Positions 29,732 through 38,214 of a DNA stretch of 64,000 bases are shown here, in pieces; positions within the stretch are counted from its first letter, which is position 1, and each line of letters starts with the position of its first letter. A model generated the notes under the pieces. The model did no database searches, was not told where the DNA came from, and saw only the letters and a list, made by a program, of their open reading frames with translations. The position numbers were made by a program, and so were the translations under genes. Origin of the DNA: Fictibacillus gelatini DSM 15865 (GTDB lineage Bacteria; Bacillota; Bacilli; Bacillales; Fictibacillaceae); NCBI RefSeq assembly GCF_000430745.1, contig NZ_AUMP01000003.1, positions 95,503 to 159,502 on the forward strand, given 5' to 3'.

Positions 29732-31018
29732 ATGGCTACCGAAAAAATTTTAATGCCCCAGCTTGGGGAAAGTGTAACAGAAGGTACGATCAGTAAATGG
29801 CTTGTTAATGTTGGAGACACGGTTAAAAAATACGATCCGATCGCAGAAGTAATGACGGACAAAGTGAATGCGGAAGTTCCTTCATCTTTTAGCGGAACCA
29901 TTAAAGAGCTTGTTGGAAACGAAGGAGAAACGTACGGCGTTGGTGAATTAATTTGTTACATTGAGACGGAAGAATCCGGAAAAGAAAAACAAGAAACAGC
30001 CAAAAAAGAAGAGGCCCTTAACGAAGAAAAAACTCAAACTGCTGTTTCTGCGCCTAAAGGGGATCAATCCGCAAAGAGCCGATACTCACCGGCCGTTTTA
30101 CGATTGGCGAATGAGCATAACATTGATCTGTCTCAAGTAAGCGGTACGGGCTTAAATGGCCGAATTACCCGAAAAGACATTCAGAAGCTAATAGAGTCAG
30201 GTAGTGCGCCGGTTGTGCAAGAACAAGTTCCAAATGCAGGTGCAACCGAAAAACAAGAAACGGAAAAAACAAAAATAACAAGTGAAACGCCAGCACCTTC
30301 TATATCCAGCATGCCTGGAGATATCGAAATTCCGGTTTCCGGGGTAAGAAAAGCAATTGCTGCCAATATGGTTAAAAGCAAGCATGAAGCTCCACATGCA
30401 TGGACGATGGTTGAAGTCGATGTAACGAACTTGGTGAACTACCGAAACAGTGTGAAAAATGATTTCAAAGCAAAAGAAGGCTACAATTTAACGTTCTTGC
30501 CATTCTTTATTAAAGCGGTTGTCGAATCATTAAAGGAATTTCCACAGCTTAATTCCATGTGGGCAGGAGATAAAATCATTCAGAAAAAAGACATCAATAT
30601 TTCTATTGCAGTTGCGACAGACGATGCTCTTTACGTGCCTGTTATTAAACATGCTGATGAGAAAAGCATAAAAGGAATTGCCCGTGAAGTTAAAGAACTT
30701 GCGGATAAGGTGAGATCAAACCGCTTATTAGCGGATGATATGAAAGGCGGAACATTTACTGTAAATAATACAGGTTCATTCGGCTCAGTCATGTCTACAC
30801 CGATTATCAATTACCCGCAAGCAGCTATTCTTTCCGTTGAATCGATCGTTAAACGTCCTGTTGTCATGAACAATGGAATGATCGCGGTAAGGGATATGGT
30901 CAATCTTTGTCTTTCCTTAGATCACCGCGTCCTCGACGGATTAGTTTGCGGACGTTTCCTGGCAAGGGTAAAAGAACGTCTCGAAAATATGACAGCAGAA
31001 AATACGTCCATCTATTAA
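29732..31018 (+). CDS. bkdB: Branched-chain 2-oxo acid dehydrogenase E2 (dihydrolipoyl transacylase)
   Basis: BkdB transfers the branched acyl group to CoA and forms the core of the complex. The 428-residue protein has an N-terminal lipoyl domain with Lys44 in MTDKVNAEV, a linker, the peripheral subunit-binding domain ([19 protein letters not shown]) at about 112-150, and a C-terminal catalytic domain with DHRVLDG near the end. The products isobutyryl-, isovaleryl- and 2-methylbutyryl-CoA are primers for branched fatty acids, which links the operon to FabHB at 56217. Confidence 0.97.
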   Translation: MATEKILMPQLGESVTEGTISKWLVNVGDTVKKYDPIAEVMTDKVNAEVPSSFSGTIKELVGNEGETYGVGELICYIETEESGKEKQETAKKEEALNEEKTQTAVSAPKGDQSAKSRYSPAVLRLANEHNIDLSQVSGTGLNGRITRKDIQKLIESGSAPVVQEQVPNAGATEKQETEKTKITSETPAPSISSMPGDIEIPVSGVRKAIAANMVKSKHEAPHAWTMVEVDVTNLVNYRNSVKNDFKAKEGYNLTFLPFFIKAVVESLKEFPQLNSMWAGDKIIQKKDINISIAVATDDALYVPVIKHADEKSIKGIAREVKELADKVRSNRLLADDMKGGTFTVNNTGSFGSVMSTPIINYPQAAILSVESIVKRPVVMNNGMIAVRDMVNLCLSLDHRVLDGLVCGRFLARVKERLENMTAENTSIY

Positions 31019-31045
31019 AAGACGCCGAGCAGGCGTCTTTTCTTT
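31017..31045 (+). terminator. Terminator of the bkd operon
   Basis: AAAGACGCC and GGCGTCTTT form a stem, followed by a TTCTTT tract, right after bkdB. Confidence 0.85.
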
Positions 31046-31097
31046 ATGGAGAGAAAGGGATAAAATAAAAGCAGAATGTTTTCAAAGGAGTGGAAGT

Positions 31098-31529
31098 ATG
31101 GATTTCAACTTTAACCTTTTTATGAATGATGTCGTTGAAACCGCACGAAAAGAAATGATTGAAGCGGGGTATGAAGAACTAAAAACGCCGGAAGCCGTTG
31201 AAGAGGCATTAAGTAAAAAAGGAACGACACTTGTCATGGTTAACTCAGTCTGTGGCTGTGCAGGCGGGATCGCGCGGCCGGCTGCGGCATTTTCCGTTAA
31301 ACAGGATGTAAGGCCCGATTACCTCGTAACCGTTTTTGCCGGACAGGATAAAGAGGCGACAGAAAAGGCGCGTTCCTATTTTACCGGTTATCCGCCTTCC
31401 TCACCTTCATTTGCTTTATTAAAAGACGGCGAAATTCAGACGATGGTTGAGCGGCACGAAATTGAAGGACATGATCCTATGGAAGTCGTAAATAAATTGC
31501 GTGCTGCTTTTGACCAATATTGCAAGTAG
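31098..31529 (+). CDS. brxB: Bacilliredoxin BrxB
   Basis: Bacilliredoxins remove bacillithiol from S-bacillithiolated proteins after oxidative stress. The 143-residue product has a thioredoxin-like fold and the diagnostic CGC motif in [22 protein letters not shown] precedes the ATG. It lies after the bkd operon, as yqiW does in B. subtilis. A hairpin follows. Confidence 0.94.
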   Translation: MDFNFNLFMNDVVETARKEMIEAGYEELKTPEAVEEALSKKGTTLVMVNSVCGCAGGIARPAAAFSVKQDVRPDYLVTVFAGQDKEATEKARSYFTGYPPSSPSFALLKDGEIQTMVERHEIEGHDPMEVVNKLRAAFDQYCK

Positions 31530-31557
31530 AAAGAAGAGGGGAATCCCTCTTCTTTCT
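31528..31557 (+). terminator. Hairpin after brxB
   Basis: GAAAGAAGAGGG and CCCTCTTCTTTC pair perfectly around GAAT. The following T run is short, so it may be a weak terminator. Confidence 0.65.
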
Positions 31558-31579
31558 GTGCAAAAAGGAGTGACGGGTC

Positions 31580-31939
31580 ATGATTCAAACGAAGCGAATC
31601 TATGAAGAGTTCAGCGATAAAGACGGAAAAAGAGTGCTTGTTGACCGTATTTGGCCAAGAGGAGTATCTAAAGAGAATGCCCGTCTCGACGAATGGATAA
31701 AGACAGTTGCACCGAGTACGGAATTAAGAACATGGTTCGGTCACGACCCCGAAAAATTTGCCGTTTTTAAAAAGAAGTATGAAAAAGAACTTCAAGAAAA
31801 GAAGGAAGATGTACAGAAATTAAAAAAATGGGCAATGGAAGGGACGCTTACCCTTCTTTATGCTGCCAAAGATAAGACGCATAACCAGGCGGTCGTTTTA
31901 AAGGAATATTTAGAAAGATTGGAGGGAGGCAAAATTTAA
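31580..31939 (+). CDS. DUF488 family protein
   Basis: The 119-residue cytoplasmic protein belongs to the DUF488 (YeaO-like) family, with the signatures VLVDRIWPRGVSKENARLDEW and WFGHDPEKFAVFKKKYEKEL. No function is established that I can name with certainty. AAGGAG precedes the ATG. I do not recall it at this place in B. subtilis, so it may be a local insertion. Confidence 0.85.
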   Translation: MIQTKRIYEEFSDKDGKRVLVDRIWPRGVSKENARLDEWIKTVAPSTELRTWFGHDPEKFAVFKKKYEKELQEKKEDVQKLKKWAMEGTLTLLYAAKDKTHNQAVVLKEYLERLEGGKI

Positions 31940-31969
31940 ATGACAAATTATGTGTTTCCCTTGAATAGT

Positions 31970-32003
31970 ACAGGGTGTCATTTTTCGACATCCTGTTTTT
32001 TAT
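31970..32003 (+). terminator. Terminator after the DUF488 gene
   Basis: ACAGGGTGTC and GACATCCTGT pair around a T-rich loop and end in TTTTTT. The TTCGACA inside it is part of the hairpin and should not be read as a 0A box. Confidence 0.85.
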
Positions 32004-32081
32004 TCGTGAAATTGTATAAACATACATTCAGAATTATATAAAAACGGGAATGTCAGTATTCTTGTGTTAAAATACAGTATA

Positions 32082-32107
32082 ATGAATAAATATTTATGAA
32101 TATTTAT
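32082..32107 (+). promoter_or_regulatory. Likely ArgR/AhrC operator (ARG boxes) with -10 element, art operon
   Basis: TATAAT at 32078-32083 runs into ATGAATAAATATTTATG and then a second AT-rich TGAATATTTAT. The first part fits the Bacillus ARG box (CATGAATAAAAATGCA) and the general TGAATWWWWATTCA pattern well. ahrC is encoded at 16003. Control by arginine fits the transporter that follows. Confidence 0.65.
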
Positions 32108-32174
32108 CTTGCCAGAATACAAATCCTAATTCATAATATTAGTAATTGTTCGACAAAAACTAGGGGGATGACAC

Positions 32175-33653
32175 ATGTTCAAAAAGAAGCAGATCATTTT
32201 TGCACTTATTTTTTCATTTCTCCTTTCGGCCATGGGAAGCTTCGGTTTTCTCCATTCAAAAAACGGTTCAGTTGCCCATGCCGAGGGAAACAAAAAAACG
32301 CTTGTTATGGCTACATCAGCGGACTATCCGCCTTATGAGTTTATCGATACTGCTAAGGGGAATAAAGAAATCACTGGTTTTGACATCGATATCGCAAGAA
32401 AGATTACCGATAAATTAGGATATAAATTAGTCGTCAAAGATATGGATTTCAACGGCTTAATCCCTGCATTGAATGCGGGACGGGCTGATTTCGTCATGGC
32501 AGGCATGACCGCAAACGAAGAAAGGAAAAAAGTGGTTGATTTTTCCGATACGTATTATGCGGCAAAGCAACTAATAGTGACAAACAACCCTAAAATCAAA
32601 ACGATTGATGACCTTAAAGGAAGAACGGTCGGTGTTCAATTGGGATCCATTCAGGAAGGGATCGCAAAGGATCTCTCGAAAAAAGTGAAAATTAAAAAGA
32701 TTGAAAAGCGAAACAAAATACCTGACCTCGTGCAAGAAATGTTTTCTGGCCGATTTGATGCGGCAGTCATTGAAGACGGCCCGGCGATCGAGTTTTTAAA
32801 CAAGTACAGTCAATTAAATGGATTTCCGATTCCCGGCGTAAAAGCGGAAGGCTCGGCGATTGCTTTTCCTAAAGGCAGTCCGCTTGTTGAAGCATTTAAT
32901 AATGAATTAAAAGAAATGAAGGCAAACGGCGAAATCGAAAAACTTCGAAAAAAATGGTTTGAGCCAAGAAAAAAAGCGAAAAAATCACATGAAGGCATTA
33001 TTAACTTCGGAGCGATTAAACCTTCTATCGGGTTTATATTCACTGGAATTATAACGACTTTAAAATTTGTCGTCGTTTCGATCGTTCTCGGATTTATATT
33101 AGGAACAATCCTTTCACTATTTAAGATTAGTAAAATTCGTATACTAAAATGGTTTGCGGATGCGTATACGTCGGTTTTCCGGGGAACCCCGCTTATTCTG
33201 CAACTTGTGCTTATTTATTTTGCCACACCGCAATTAACGGATTACAAAATCACTCCATTTGTAGCGGGAGTTCTGACGTTCGGGCTTAACTCCGCGGCAT
33301 ATGTATCAGAAATCATCCGTGCCGGCATCCAGGCGGTGGATAAAGGGCAAAGCGAAGCCGCGGTTGCACTGGGCGTTCCTTATAAATTAATGATGCGGCA
33401 AATCATTTTGCCGCAGGCGTTGAAAAATATTTTGCCGGCGTTAATGAACGAATTCATTACGTTAACGAAGGAATCTGCCATTATTTCCGTCATCGGTACG
33501 ATGGATATTATGCGCCGAGCTCAAATTGTTAGTTCGAATACGTACCGCTATTTTGAACCGTTGATCATTGCAGCCATCATTTATTACGCTATGGTAATGA
33601 TCTTAACCGTTTTAGGACGCATGCTTGAAAGGAGAATGAGACGCGGTGATTAA
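32175..33653 (+). CDS. Amino acid ABC transporter, fused binding protein and permease (arginine type)
   Basis: The 492-residue protein joins two functions that are separate genes (artP, artQ) in B. subtilis. It has a signal segment ([21 protein letters not shown]), then a type 3 solute-binding domain at about 40-265 ([39 protein letters not shown]-like core), then a His/Glu/Gln/Arg-type permease domain from about 285 with the EAA loop [22 protein letters not shown]. The substrate is inferred as arginine or a related basic amino acid from synteny and the ARG-box-like operator. The ATPase gene overlaps its stop. Confidence 0.92.
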   Translation: MFKKKQIIFALIFSFLLSAMGSFGFLHSKNGSVAHAEGNKKTLVMATSADYPPYEFIDTAKGNKEITGFDIDIARKITDKLGYKLVVKDMDFNGLIPALNAGRADFVMAGMTANEERKKVVDFSDTYYAAKQLIVTNNPKIKTIDDLKGRTVGVQLGSIQEGIAKDLSKKVKIKKIEKRNKIPDLVQEMFSGRFDAAVIEDGPAIEFLNKYSQLNGFPIPGVKAEGSAIAFPKGSPLVEAFNNELKEMKANGEIEKLRKKWFEPRKKAKKSHEGIINFGAIKPSIGFIFTGIITTLKFVVVSIVLGFILGTILSLFKISKIRILKWFADAYTSVFRGTPLILQLVLIYFATPQLTDYKITPFVAGVLTFGLNSAAYVSEIIRAGIQAVDKGQSEAAVALGVPYKLMMRQIILPQALKNILPALMNEFITLTKESAIISVIGTMDIMRRAQIVSSNTYRYFEPLIIAAIIYYAMVMILTVLGRMLERRMRRGD

Positions 33654-34368
33654 GATTAAAGATCTTCATAAAACATTCGGGAACAATGAAGTATTGAAAG
33701 GGATCGACACAGAAATTAAACAAGGGGAAGTTGTGGCTATCATCGGTCCGTCCGGTTCGGGAAAATCAACGTTTCTCCGCTGCATAAATTTGCTTGAAAC
33801 TCCAACAAGCGGCCAGGTGTGGGTAAACGACAAAGAAATTACTAATCCGAAAACAAATGTTGCTCTAGTGCGGAAAAAAATCGGCATGGTGTTTCAGCAC
33901 TTTCATTTGTTTCCACATATGACAGTGCTTGAGAATTTGACTTATGCACCGATGAAAGTGAACCAGCTGTCAAAAGAAGAAGCGGTAAAAATCGCCCGTG
34001 ATCTGCTGCAAAAAGTAGGCCTTGCGGAAAAAGAAAATGAATATCCGAGCCGGCTATCCGGCGGCCAGAAACAACGTGTCGCCATCGCCCGTGCACTGGC
34101 AATGAACCCTGACATTATGTTGTTTGATGAACCGACTTCAGCACTTGACCCGGAAATGGTCAAGGAAGTGTTGGAAGTTATTAAGTCACTTGCGAAAAGC
34201 GGCATGACAATGGCGATTGTGACACACGAAATGGGATTTGCCAGAGAAGTGGCGGATCGCGTCTTATTCCTGGATGGAGGAAAACTGGTTGAAGATGCGC
34301 CACCGGCAGAATTTTTTGCAAGCCCGAAAACAGAACGTGCGAAATCATTTCTTGAAAAAGTATTATAA
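33646..34368 (+). CDS. artR: Amino acid ABC transporter ATP-binding protein
   Basis: This is the ATPase for the fused permease upstream. The 240-residue product has Walker [11 protein letters not shown]-loop [12 protein letters not shown], signature LSGGQKQR, Walker [15 protein letters not shown] and the switch histidine in IVTHEM. The start is GTG 33646, overlapping the end of the permease gene, after GAAAGGAG further upstream. It ends the two-gene operon. Confidence 0.95.
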   Translation: MIKIKDLHKTFGNNEVLKGIDTEIKQGEVVAIIGPSGSGKSTFLRCINLLETPTSGQVWVNDKEITNPKTNVALVRKKIGMVFQHFHLFPHMTVLENLTYAPMKVNQLSKEEAVKIARDLLQKVGLAEKENEYPSRLSGGQKQRVAIARALAMNPDIMLFDEPTSALDPEMVKEVLEVIKSLAKSGMTMAIVTHEMGFAREVADRVLFLDGGKLVEDAPPAEFFASPKTERAKSFLEKVL

Positions 34369-34395
34369 AAAGACCCTATTCGGGTCTTTTTATTT
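34367..34395 (+). terminator. Terminator of the art operon
   Basis: AAAAGACCC and GGGTCTTTT form a stem followed by a T-rich tract. Confidence 0.87.
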
Positions 34396-34448
34396 TATGG
34401 TTGAAAGGATAGAATGTAAGGGACATCATCGATAGAAGGAGTTCAACA

Positions 34449-35408
34449 ATGCCTAAATTCAAAATCGGTTACAGAACGATTAAAACCGCGATCGGAGCGG
34501 GGGCGGCCATAGCTATTGCCCAATATTGGGGCTTGAATTTTTATAGTTCTGCGGGGATATTGGCTATCCTTTGCATAAAAGTGACGAAAAAACGGTCATT
34601 AATCAACGCATGGGAACGGTTTGCCGCCTGTATGATCGGCATGGTTTTTGCTTTCGTCTTTTTCTCATTACTCGGCTATAACCCCTTCAGCATTAGTTTA
34701 CTTATCCTTCTCTTTATTCCAACCGTTGTCTTCCTAAAAGTGAAAGAAGGATTTGTTACAAGTTCGGTTATCATCTTGCATTTATATACACTTGAGAAGC
34801 TATCATGGACCATTTTTTTAAATGAACTTGCCCTGATTGTGATCGGGATTGGAATCGCCCTCATCGTGAATGTATACATGCCAAATATGGAAAAAGACTT
34901 GAAGCGATGCCAGCGTGAACTAGAAGACCAATTTAAAATCATTTTTATGGAATTTAAAAATTACTTACATAATGGCCAATCGACGTGGGATGGGAAAGAG
35001 ATACTGATTGCAGACCGGCTCATCGAAGAAGGGAAAAACCTTGCTTTTCGGGACATTGAAAATCATTTCTTGCGTGATGAAAACGTCTATTATCATTATT
35101 TTAAGATGCGGGAAAAGCAATTCGAAATTATTGAGCGGATGCTACCGATTGTTTCATCCATAGATAAAAGCTATGTTCAAGGAAAAAAACTTGGAGATTT
35201 TTTCGGTAATTTAGGTGAAGCCGTCCATCCGGGAAATACAGCTGTTTTATTTCTTGAAGAATTGAATGAAATGAGAAGCGACTTTCGTCAAATGCCATTG
35301 CCTGTGGAAAGAGAGGAATTTGAAACAAGGGCAAAATTATTTTATTTGCTCAATGAAATCGAACGCTATTTGATCATCAAGCGGGAGTTTAAGCCCGGGA
35401 ACAATTAA
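34449..35408 (+). CDS. yqjA: Aromatic acid exporter family membrane protein YqjA
   Basis: The 319-residue protein matches the ArAE-type family. The N-terminal half (about 1-145) is hydrophobic, with about five or six helices (for example MIGMVFAFVFFSLLGY and LALIVIGIGIALIVNVYM). The C-terminal half is soluble, helical and charged. The family includes exporters of aromatic acids, but the substrate of YqjA is not known. GAAGGAG precedes the ATG. The gene follows the art genes, as in B. subtilis. Confidence 0.87.
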   Translation: MPKFKIGYRTIKTAIGAGAAIAIAQYWGLNFYSSAGILAILCIKVTKKRSLINAWERFAACMIGMVFAFVFFSLLGYNPFSISLLILLFIPTVVFLKVKEGFVTSSVIILHLYTLEKLSWTIFLNELALIVIGIGIALIVNVYMPNMEKDLKRCQRELEDQFKIIFMEFKNYLHNGQSTWDGKEILIADRLIEEGKNLAFRDIENHFLRDENVYYHYFKMREKQFEIIERMLPIVSSIDKSYVQGKKLGDFFGNLGEAVHPGNTAVLFLEELNEMRSDFRQMPLPVEREEFETRAKLFYLLNEIERYLIIKREFKPGNN

Positions 35409-35440
35409 AATAAGCCGATGAAACCAATCGGCTTATTTTT
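35407..35440. terminator. Bidirectional terminator between yqjA and the Prli42 gene
   Basis: AAATAAGCCGAT and ATCGGCTTATTT pair around GAAACCA with A and T runs on both sides, between two convergent genes. Confidence 0.9.
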
Positions 35441-35540
35441 ATTTTGCACTAAAGAAATAAGCTGCTCCTGTTAACAATGTCGTAAAGACAAGGGAACCAA
35501 TCATAATATATACTACCGTCTTCATTAATTTGCGTGACAT
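35439..35540 (-). CDS. prli42: Stressosome-associated miniprotein, Prli42 type
   Basis: This 33-residue gene is too short for most ORF calls. It encodes a protein starting MSRKLMKTVVYIMIGSLVF with a basic N-terminus and a single membrane helix (VVYIMIGSLVFTTLLTGAAYFF). It has a GGAGG site 6 bp before the ATG and a terminator at its end. Size and pattern (basic start, one helix with LLTG) match Prli42, the small membrane protein that ties the stressosome to the membrane in Listeria and is conserved in Bacillaceae. The gene is solid; the family call rests on pattern and memory of homologues. Confidence 0.8.
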   Translation of the reverse strand: MSRKLMKTVVYIMIGSLVFTTLLTGAAYFFSAK

Positions 35541-35611
35541 ACATAACCTCCAGCAATTTTCTATGTGTCTATAGTAGCATAACGGCCGATAAATTTAAAA
35601 AAACAGGCAGG

Positions 35612-35658
35612 AAAAAACGCTTTCAAGAACGAAAGTAGTAATGATACGATTTGTCGAA
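35612..35658 (+). promoter_or_regulatory. cre-like sequence and a 0A box upstream of the mutase gene
   Basis: AAAAAACGCTTTCA (35612-35625) matches the cre consensus at 12 of 14 bases, and TGTCGAA (35652-35658) equals the Spo0A heptamer. Both lie within 75 bp of the start codon. Each could be a chance match; together they suggest control by carbon source and growth phase. Confidence 0.3.
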
Positions 35659-35683
35659 ATTTCGATTTTGGGGGGCTGCCTGC

Positions 35684-37327
35684 ATGAGTGAACAGCAAGA
35701 ACGTTTGAATCAGTGGAAAACAAAAACGGAGAAAACGATTGAACGGTTTCCCGAACGAAAAAAAGAGTTTTATACAAGCTCGAATATACCGGTTGACCGT
35801 CTCTATTTACCGGATATTCATGAATATGATGTAGATGAATTAGGTTTTCCAGGTGAGTATCCCTTTACGAGAGGGATTCAGCCGACCATGTACCGTGCAA
35901 GATATTGGACGATGCGCCAGTATGCGGGTTTTGGTTCAGCGGAAGAAACGAACAAACGGTTTTTGTATTTACTAGAACAAGGACAAACAGGCTTATCTGT
36001 TGCATTTGATTTACCAACTCAAATTGGCTATGACTCTGATCATGCAATGGCAAAGGGAGAGGTCGGGAAAGTCGGTGTAGCGATTGATTCATTGGAAGAT
36101 ATGGAAGCGCTTTTACGGGATATCCCGCTTGATAAAGTCAGCACATCGATGACGATTAACGCTCCGGCATCCGTTTTGCTGGCAATGTATATTGTCGTCG
36201 CGGAAAAGCAGGGAGTCCCTCCAGAGAAGTTAGCAGGAACGATTCAAAATGATATTTTAAAAGAATATATTGCGAGGGGGACGTATATTTTTCCGCCCAA
36301 ACCGTCCATGCGCCTCATTACCGATATTTTTGCATATTGTAAAGACCATGTGCCAAAGTGGAACACGATCAGCATTTCAGGCTATCACATTCGCGAGGCA
36401 GGTGCTAATGCAGTGCAAGAATTGGCGTTTACGATCGCAAACGGGAAAGCGTATGTGGATGCTGCTATAGGTGCCGGTCTTGATATCGATGATTTTGCGC
36501 CAAGGCTCGCCTTCTTCTTTAACGCCCACAATCAATTTTTTGAAGAAGTGGCAAAGTTCAGGGCAGCAAGGAGAATATGGGCAAAATTGATGAAAGAAAC
36601 GTATGGTGCCAAAAATCCTAAAAGCTGGCAACTGCGTTTTCATACGCAGACGGGCGGATCTACCTTAACGGCCCAACAGCCGGATAATAACATCGTTCGT
36701 GTGACGATTCAGGCGCTTGCTGCAGTTCTTGGCGGCACGCAAAGCTTGCATACGAACTCAAGAGATGAAGCGCTCGCATTGCCGACGGAGGAATCGGCAA
36801 GAATTGCCCTCCGTACACAACAAATCATTGCCCATGAAAGCGGTGTGGCCGATACAGTGGATCCACTCGGAGGCTCCTACTATGTTGAACATTTAACCAA
36901 TGAAATGGAAAAAGAAGTCCTCCGCTACATGGCTAAAATTGATGAATTAGGCGGCGCGGTATCAGCTGTTGAACAAGGGTACATGCAGCGCGAAATCCAT
37001 CATACCGCTTACGAAACGCAAAAGGCGATTGAAAAAGGGGAAGAAATTATAGTCGGGATGAATTCGTTTACGATTAATAACGAAAAGCAGCCGGAGCTGT
37101 TAAGAGTGGACCCATCACTTGGCGAAAAACAAAAAGCGAGATTAGCCGAACTTCGATTGAGACGCAATTCAAACCGAGCGAGCGCTCGCTTGGAAGCATT
37201 GCGAAAAGGAGCACAAGGAACGGATAATTTAATGCCACTCATTATCGATTGTGTCCGAGATTATTGCACGATTGGCGAAATTTGCGGCGTTTTGAGAGAA
37301 GAATTTGGCGAATTCACAGGTATTTAG
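35684..37327 (+). CDS. Methylmalonyl-CoA mutase, large (catalytic) subunit
   Basis: The 547-residue protein is the TIM-barrel part of an acyl-CoA mutase that interconverts (R)-methylmalonyl-CoA and succinyl-CoA. It lacks the cobalamin-binding domain, which is on the next gene. Substrate-choice residues are those of methylmalonyl-CoA mutase: Tyr80 in MRQYAGF and Arg198 in [11 protein letters not shown], the positions that are Phe80 and Gln198 in isobutyryl-CoA mutase. Other signatures are [40 protein letters not shown] and [17 protein letters not shown] 35684 follows GGGGGG; ATG 35651 has no site. No MeaB-type GTPase chaperone is seen nearby. Confidence 0.94.
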   Translation: MSEQQERLNQWKTKTEKTIERFPERKKEFYTSSNIPVDRLYLPDIHEYDVDELGFPGEYPFTRGIQPTMYRARYWTMRQYAGFGSAEETNKRFLYLLEQGQTGLSVAFDLPTQIGYDSDHAMAKGEVGKVGVAIDSLEDMEALLRDIPLDKVSTSMTINAPASVLLAMYIVVAEKQGVPPEKLAGTIQNDILKEYIARGTYIFPPKPSMRLITDIFAYCKDHVPKWNTISISGYHIREAGANAVQELAFTIANGKAYVDAAIGAGLDIDDFAPRLAFFFNAHNQFFEEVAKFRAARRIWAKLMKETYGAKNPKSWQLRFHTQTGGSTLTAQQPDNNIVRVTIQALAAVLGGTQSLHTNSRDEALALPTEESARIALRTQQIIAHESGVADTVDPLGGSYYVEHLTNEMEKEVLRYMAKIDELGGAVSAVEQGYMQREIHHTAYETQKAIEKGEEIIVGMNSFTINNEKQPELLRVDPSLGEKQKARLAELRLRRNSNRASARLEALRKGAQGTDNLMPLIIDCVRDYCTIGEICGVLREEFGEFTGI

Positions 37328-37371
37328 CCACTGTTTAGTATAACGAGATGAAAAGACAGGAGTGGGGAAAG

Positions 37372-38214
37372 ATGAAAAAGAAAATACGTGTGCTCATCGC
37401 AAAACCGGGCCTTGACGGACATGACCGCGGTGCTCTCGTTATTTCACAGGCGTTACGAGATTACGGGATGGAAGTCATTTATACAGGCCTTCGGCAAACT
37501 CCGGAACAGATCGTCGCATCGGCGATTCAGGAAGATGTTGATGCAATCGGGCTCTCCTGCCTTTCAGGAGCCCATAATGAATTGTTTCCAGAAATTATTG
37601 ATTTGTTGAAGGCAAGGGGTGCAGATGACATTATCGTGATCGGTGGCGGGGTGATTCCTTGGGAAGATATTCCGTTTCTTGAGTCAAAAGGGATTAGAAA
37701 AATATTTACCCCGGGTACGCCAACCATTGAAACCGCGAAGTTTATCGAAAAAGCGGTTTATGAAAGAGATGGGATCGCTGGCTCTCACGGAATGGAACCA
37801 GCTGAAAAAATCGATCATATCGGCATTGCGGTTTCCTCGCTTGAAGAAGTTCTGCCATTTTATGTGAACACGCTTGGATTAAAGCTTGAAGGCATTGAAG
37901 AAGTTTCATCACAGAAAGTAAAGGTTGCCTTTTTAAACATCGGGCAAACACGTCTCGAGCTCCTTGAGCCGATGGATGGGGAAAGCGCCGTCGCTAAATT
38001 TATAGCAAAGCGCGGCCAGGGGGTGCATCATGTTGCCCTCGGGGTGAAGGAAATCGAAAAAAGGATCGAAGAATTAATAGAACATGGCGTTCAACTCATT
38101 AATGAATCGCCTGTTAAAGGAGCGGGAGGAGCAAATGTAGCATTCCTTCATCCAGCTTCCACACATAAAGTATTGTTTGAACTTTGTGAGAAGCCAAAAG
38201 GAGACGAGAAGTAA
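37372..38214 (+). CDS. Fusion of cobalamin-binding mutase domain and methylmalonyl-CoA epimerase
   Basis: The 280-residue protein has two parts. Residues 1-138 are a B12-binding domain with the DxHxxG motif (DGHDRG, cobalt ligand His17) and [10 protein letters not shown]. Residues about 146-280 are a glyoxalase/VOC-fold methylmalonyl-CoA epimerase, from [25 protein letters not shown] to HHVALGV and TRLELLEPM. Together they supply the missing domain of the upstream mutase and the enzyme that converts the S to the R epimer. ATG 37372 is 7 bp after AGGAG; ATG 37348 precedes that site. The stop overlaps the next ATG (TAATG). Confidence 0.94.
   Translation: MKKKIRVLIAKPGLDGHDRGALVISQALRDYGMEVIYTGLRQTPEQIVASAIQEDVDAIGLSCLSGAHNELFPEIIDLLKARGADDIIVIGGGVIPWEDIPFLESKGIRKIFTPGTPTIETAKFIEKAVYERDGIAGSHGMEPAEKIDHIGIAVSSLEEVLPFYVNTLGLKLEGIEEVSSQKVKVAFLNIGQTRLELLEPMDGESAVAKFIAKRGQGVHHVALGVKEIEKRIEELIEHGVQLINESPVKGAGGANVAFLHPASTHKVLFELCEKPKGDEK

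Noticed and set aside
31984-31990. 0A-box-like TTCGACA after the DUF488 gene
   Set aside because: It forms part of a terminator stem.
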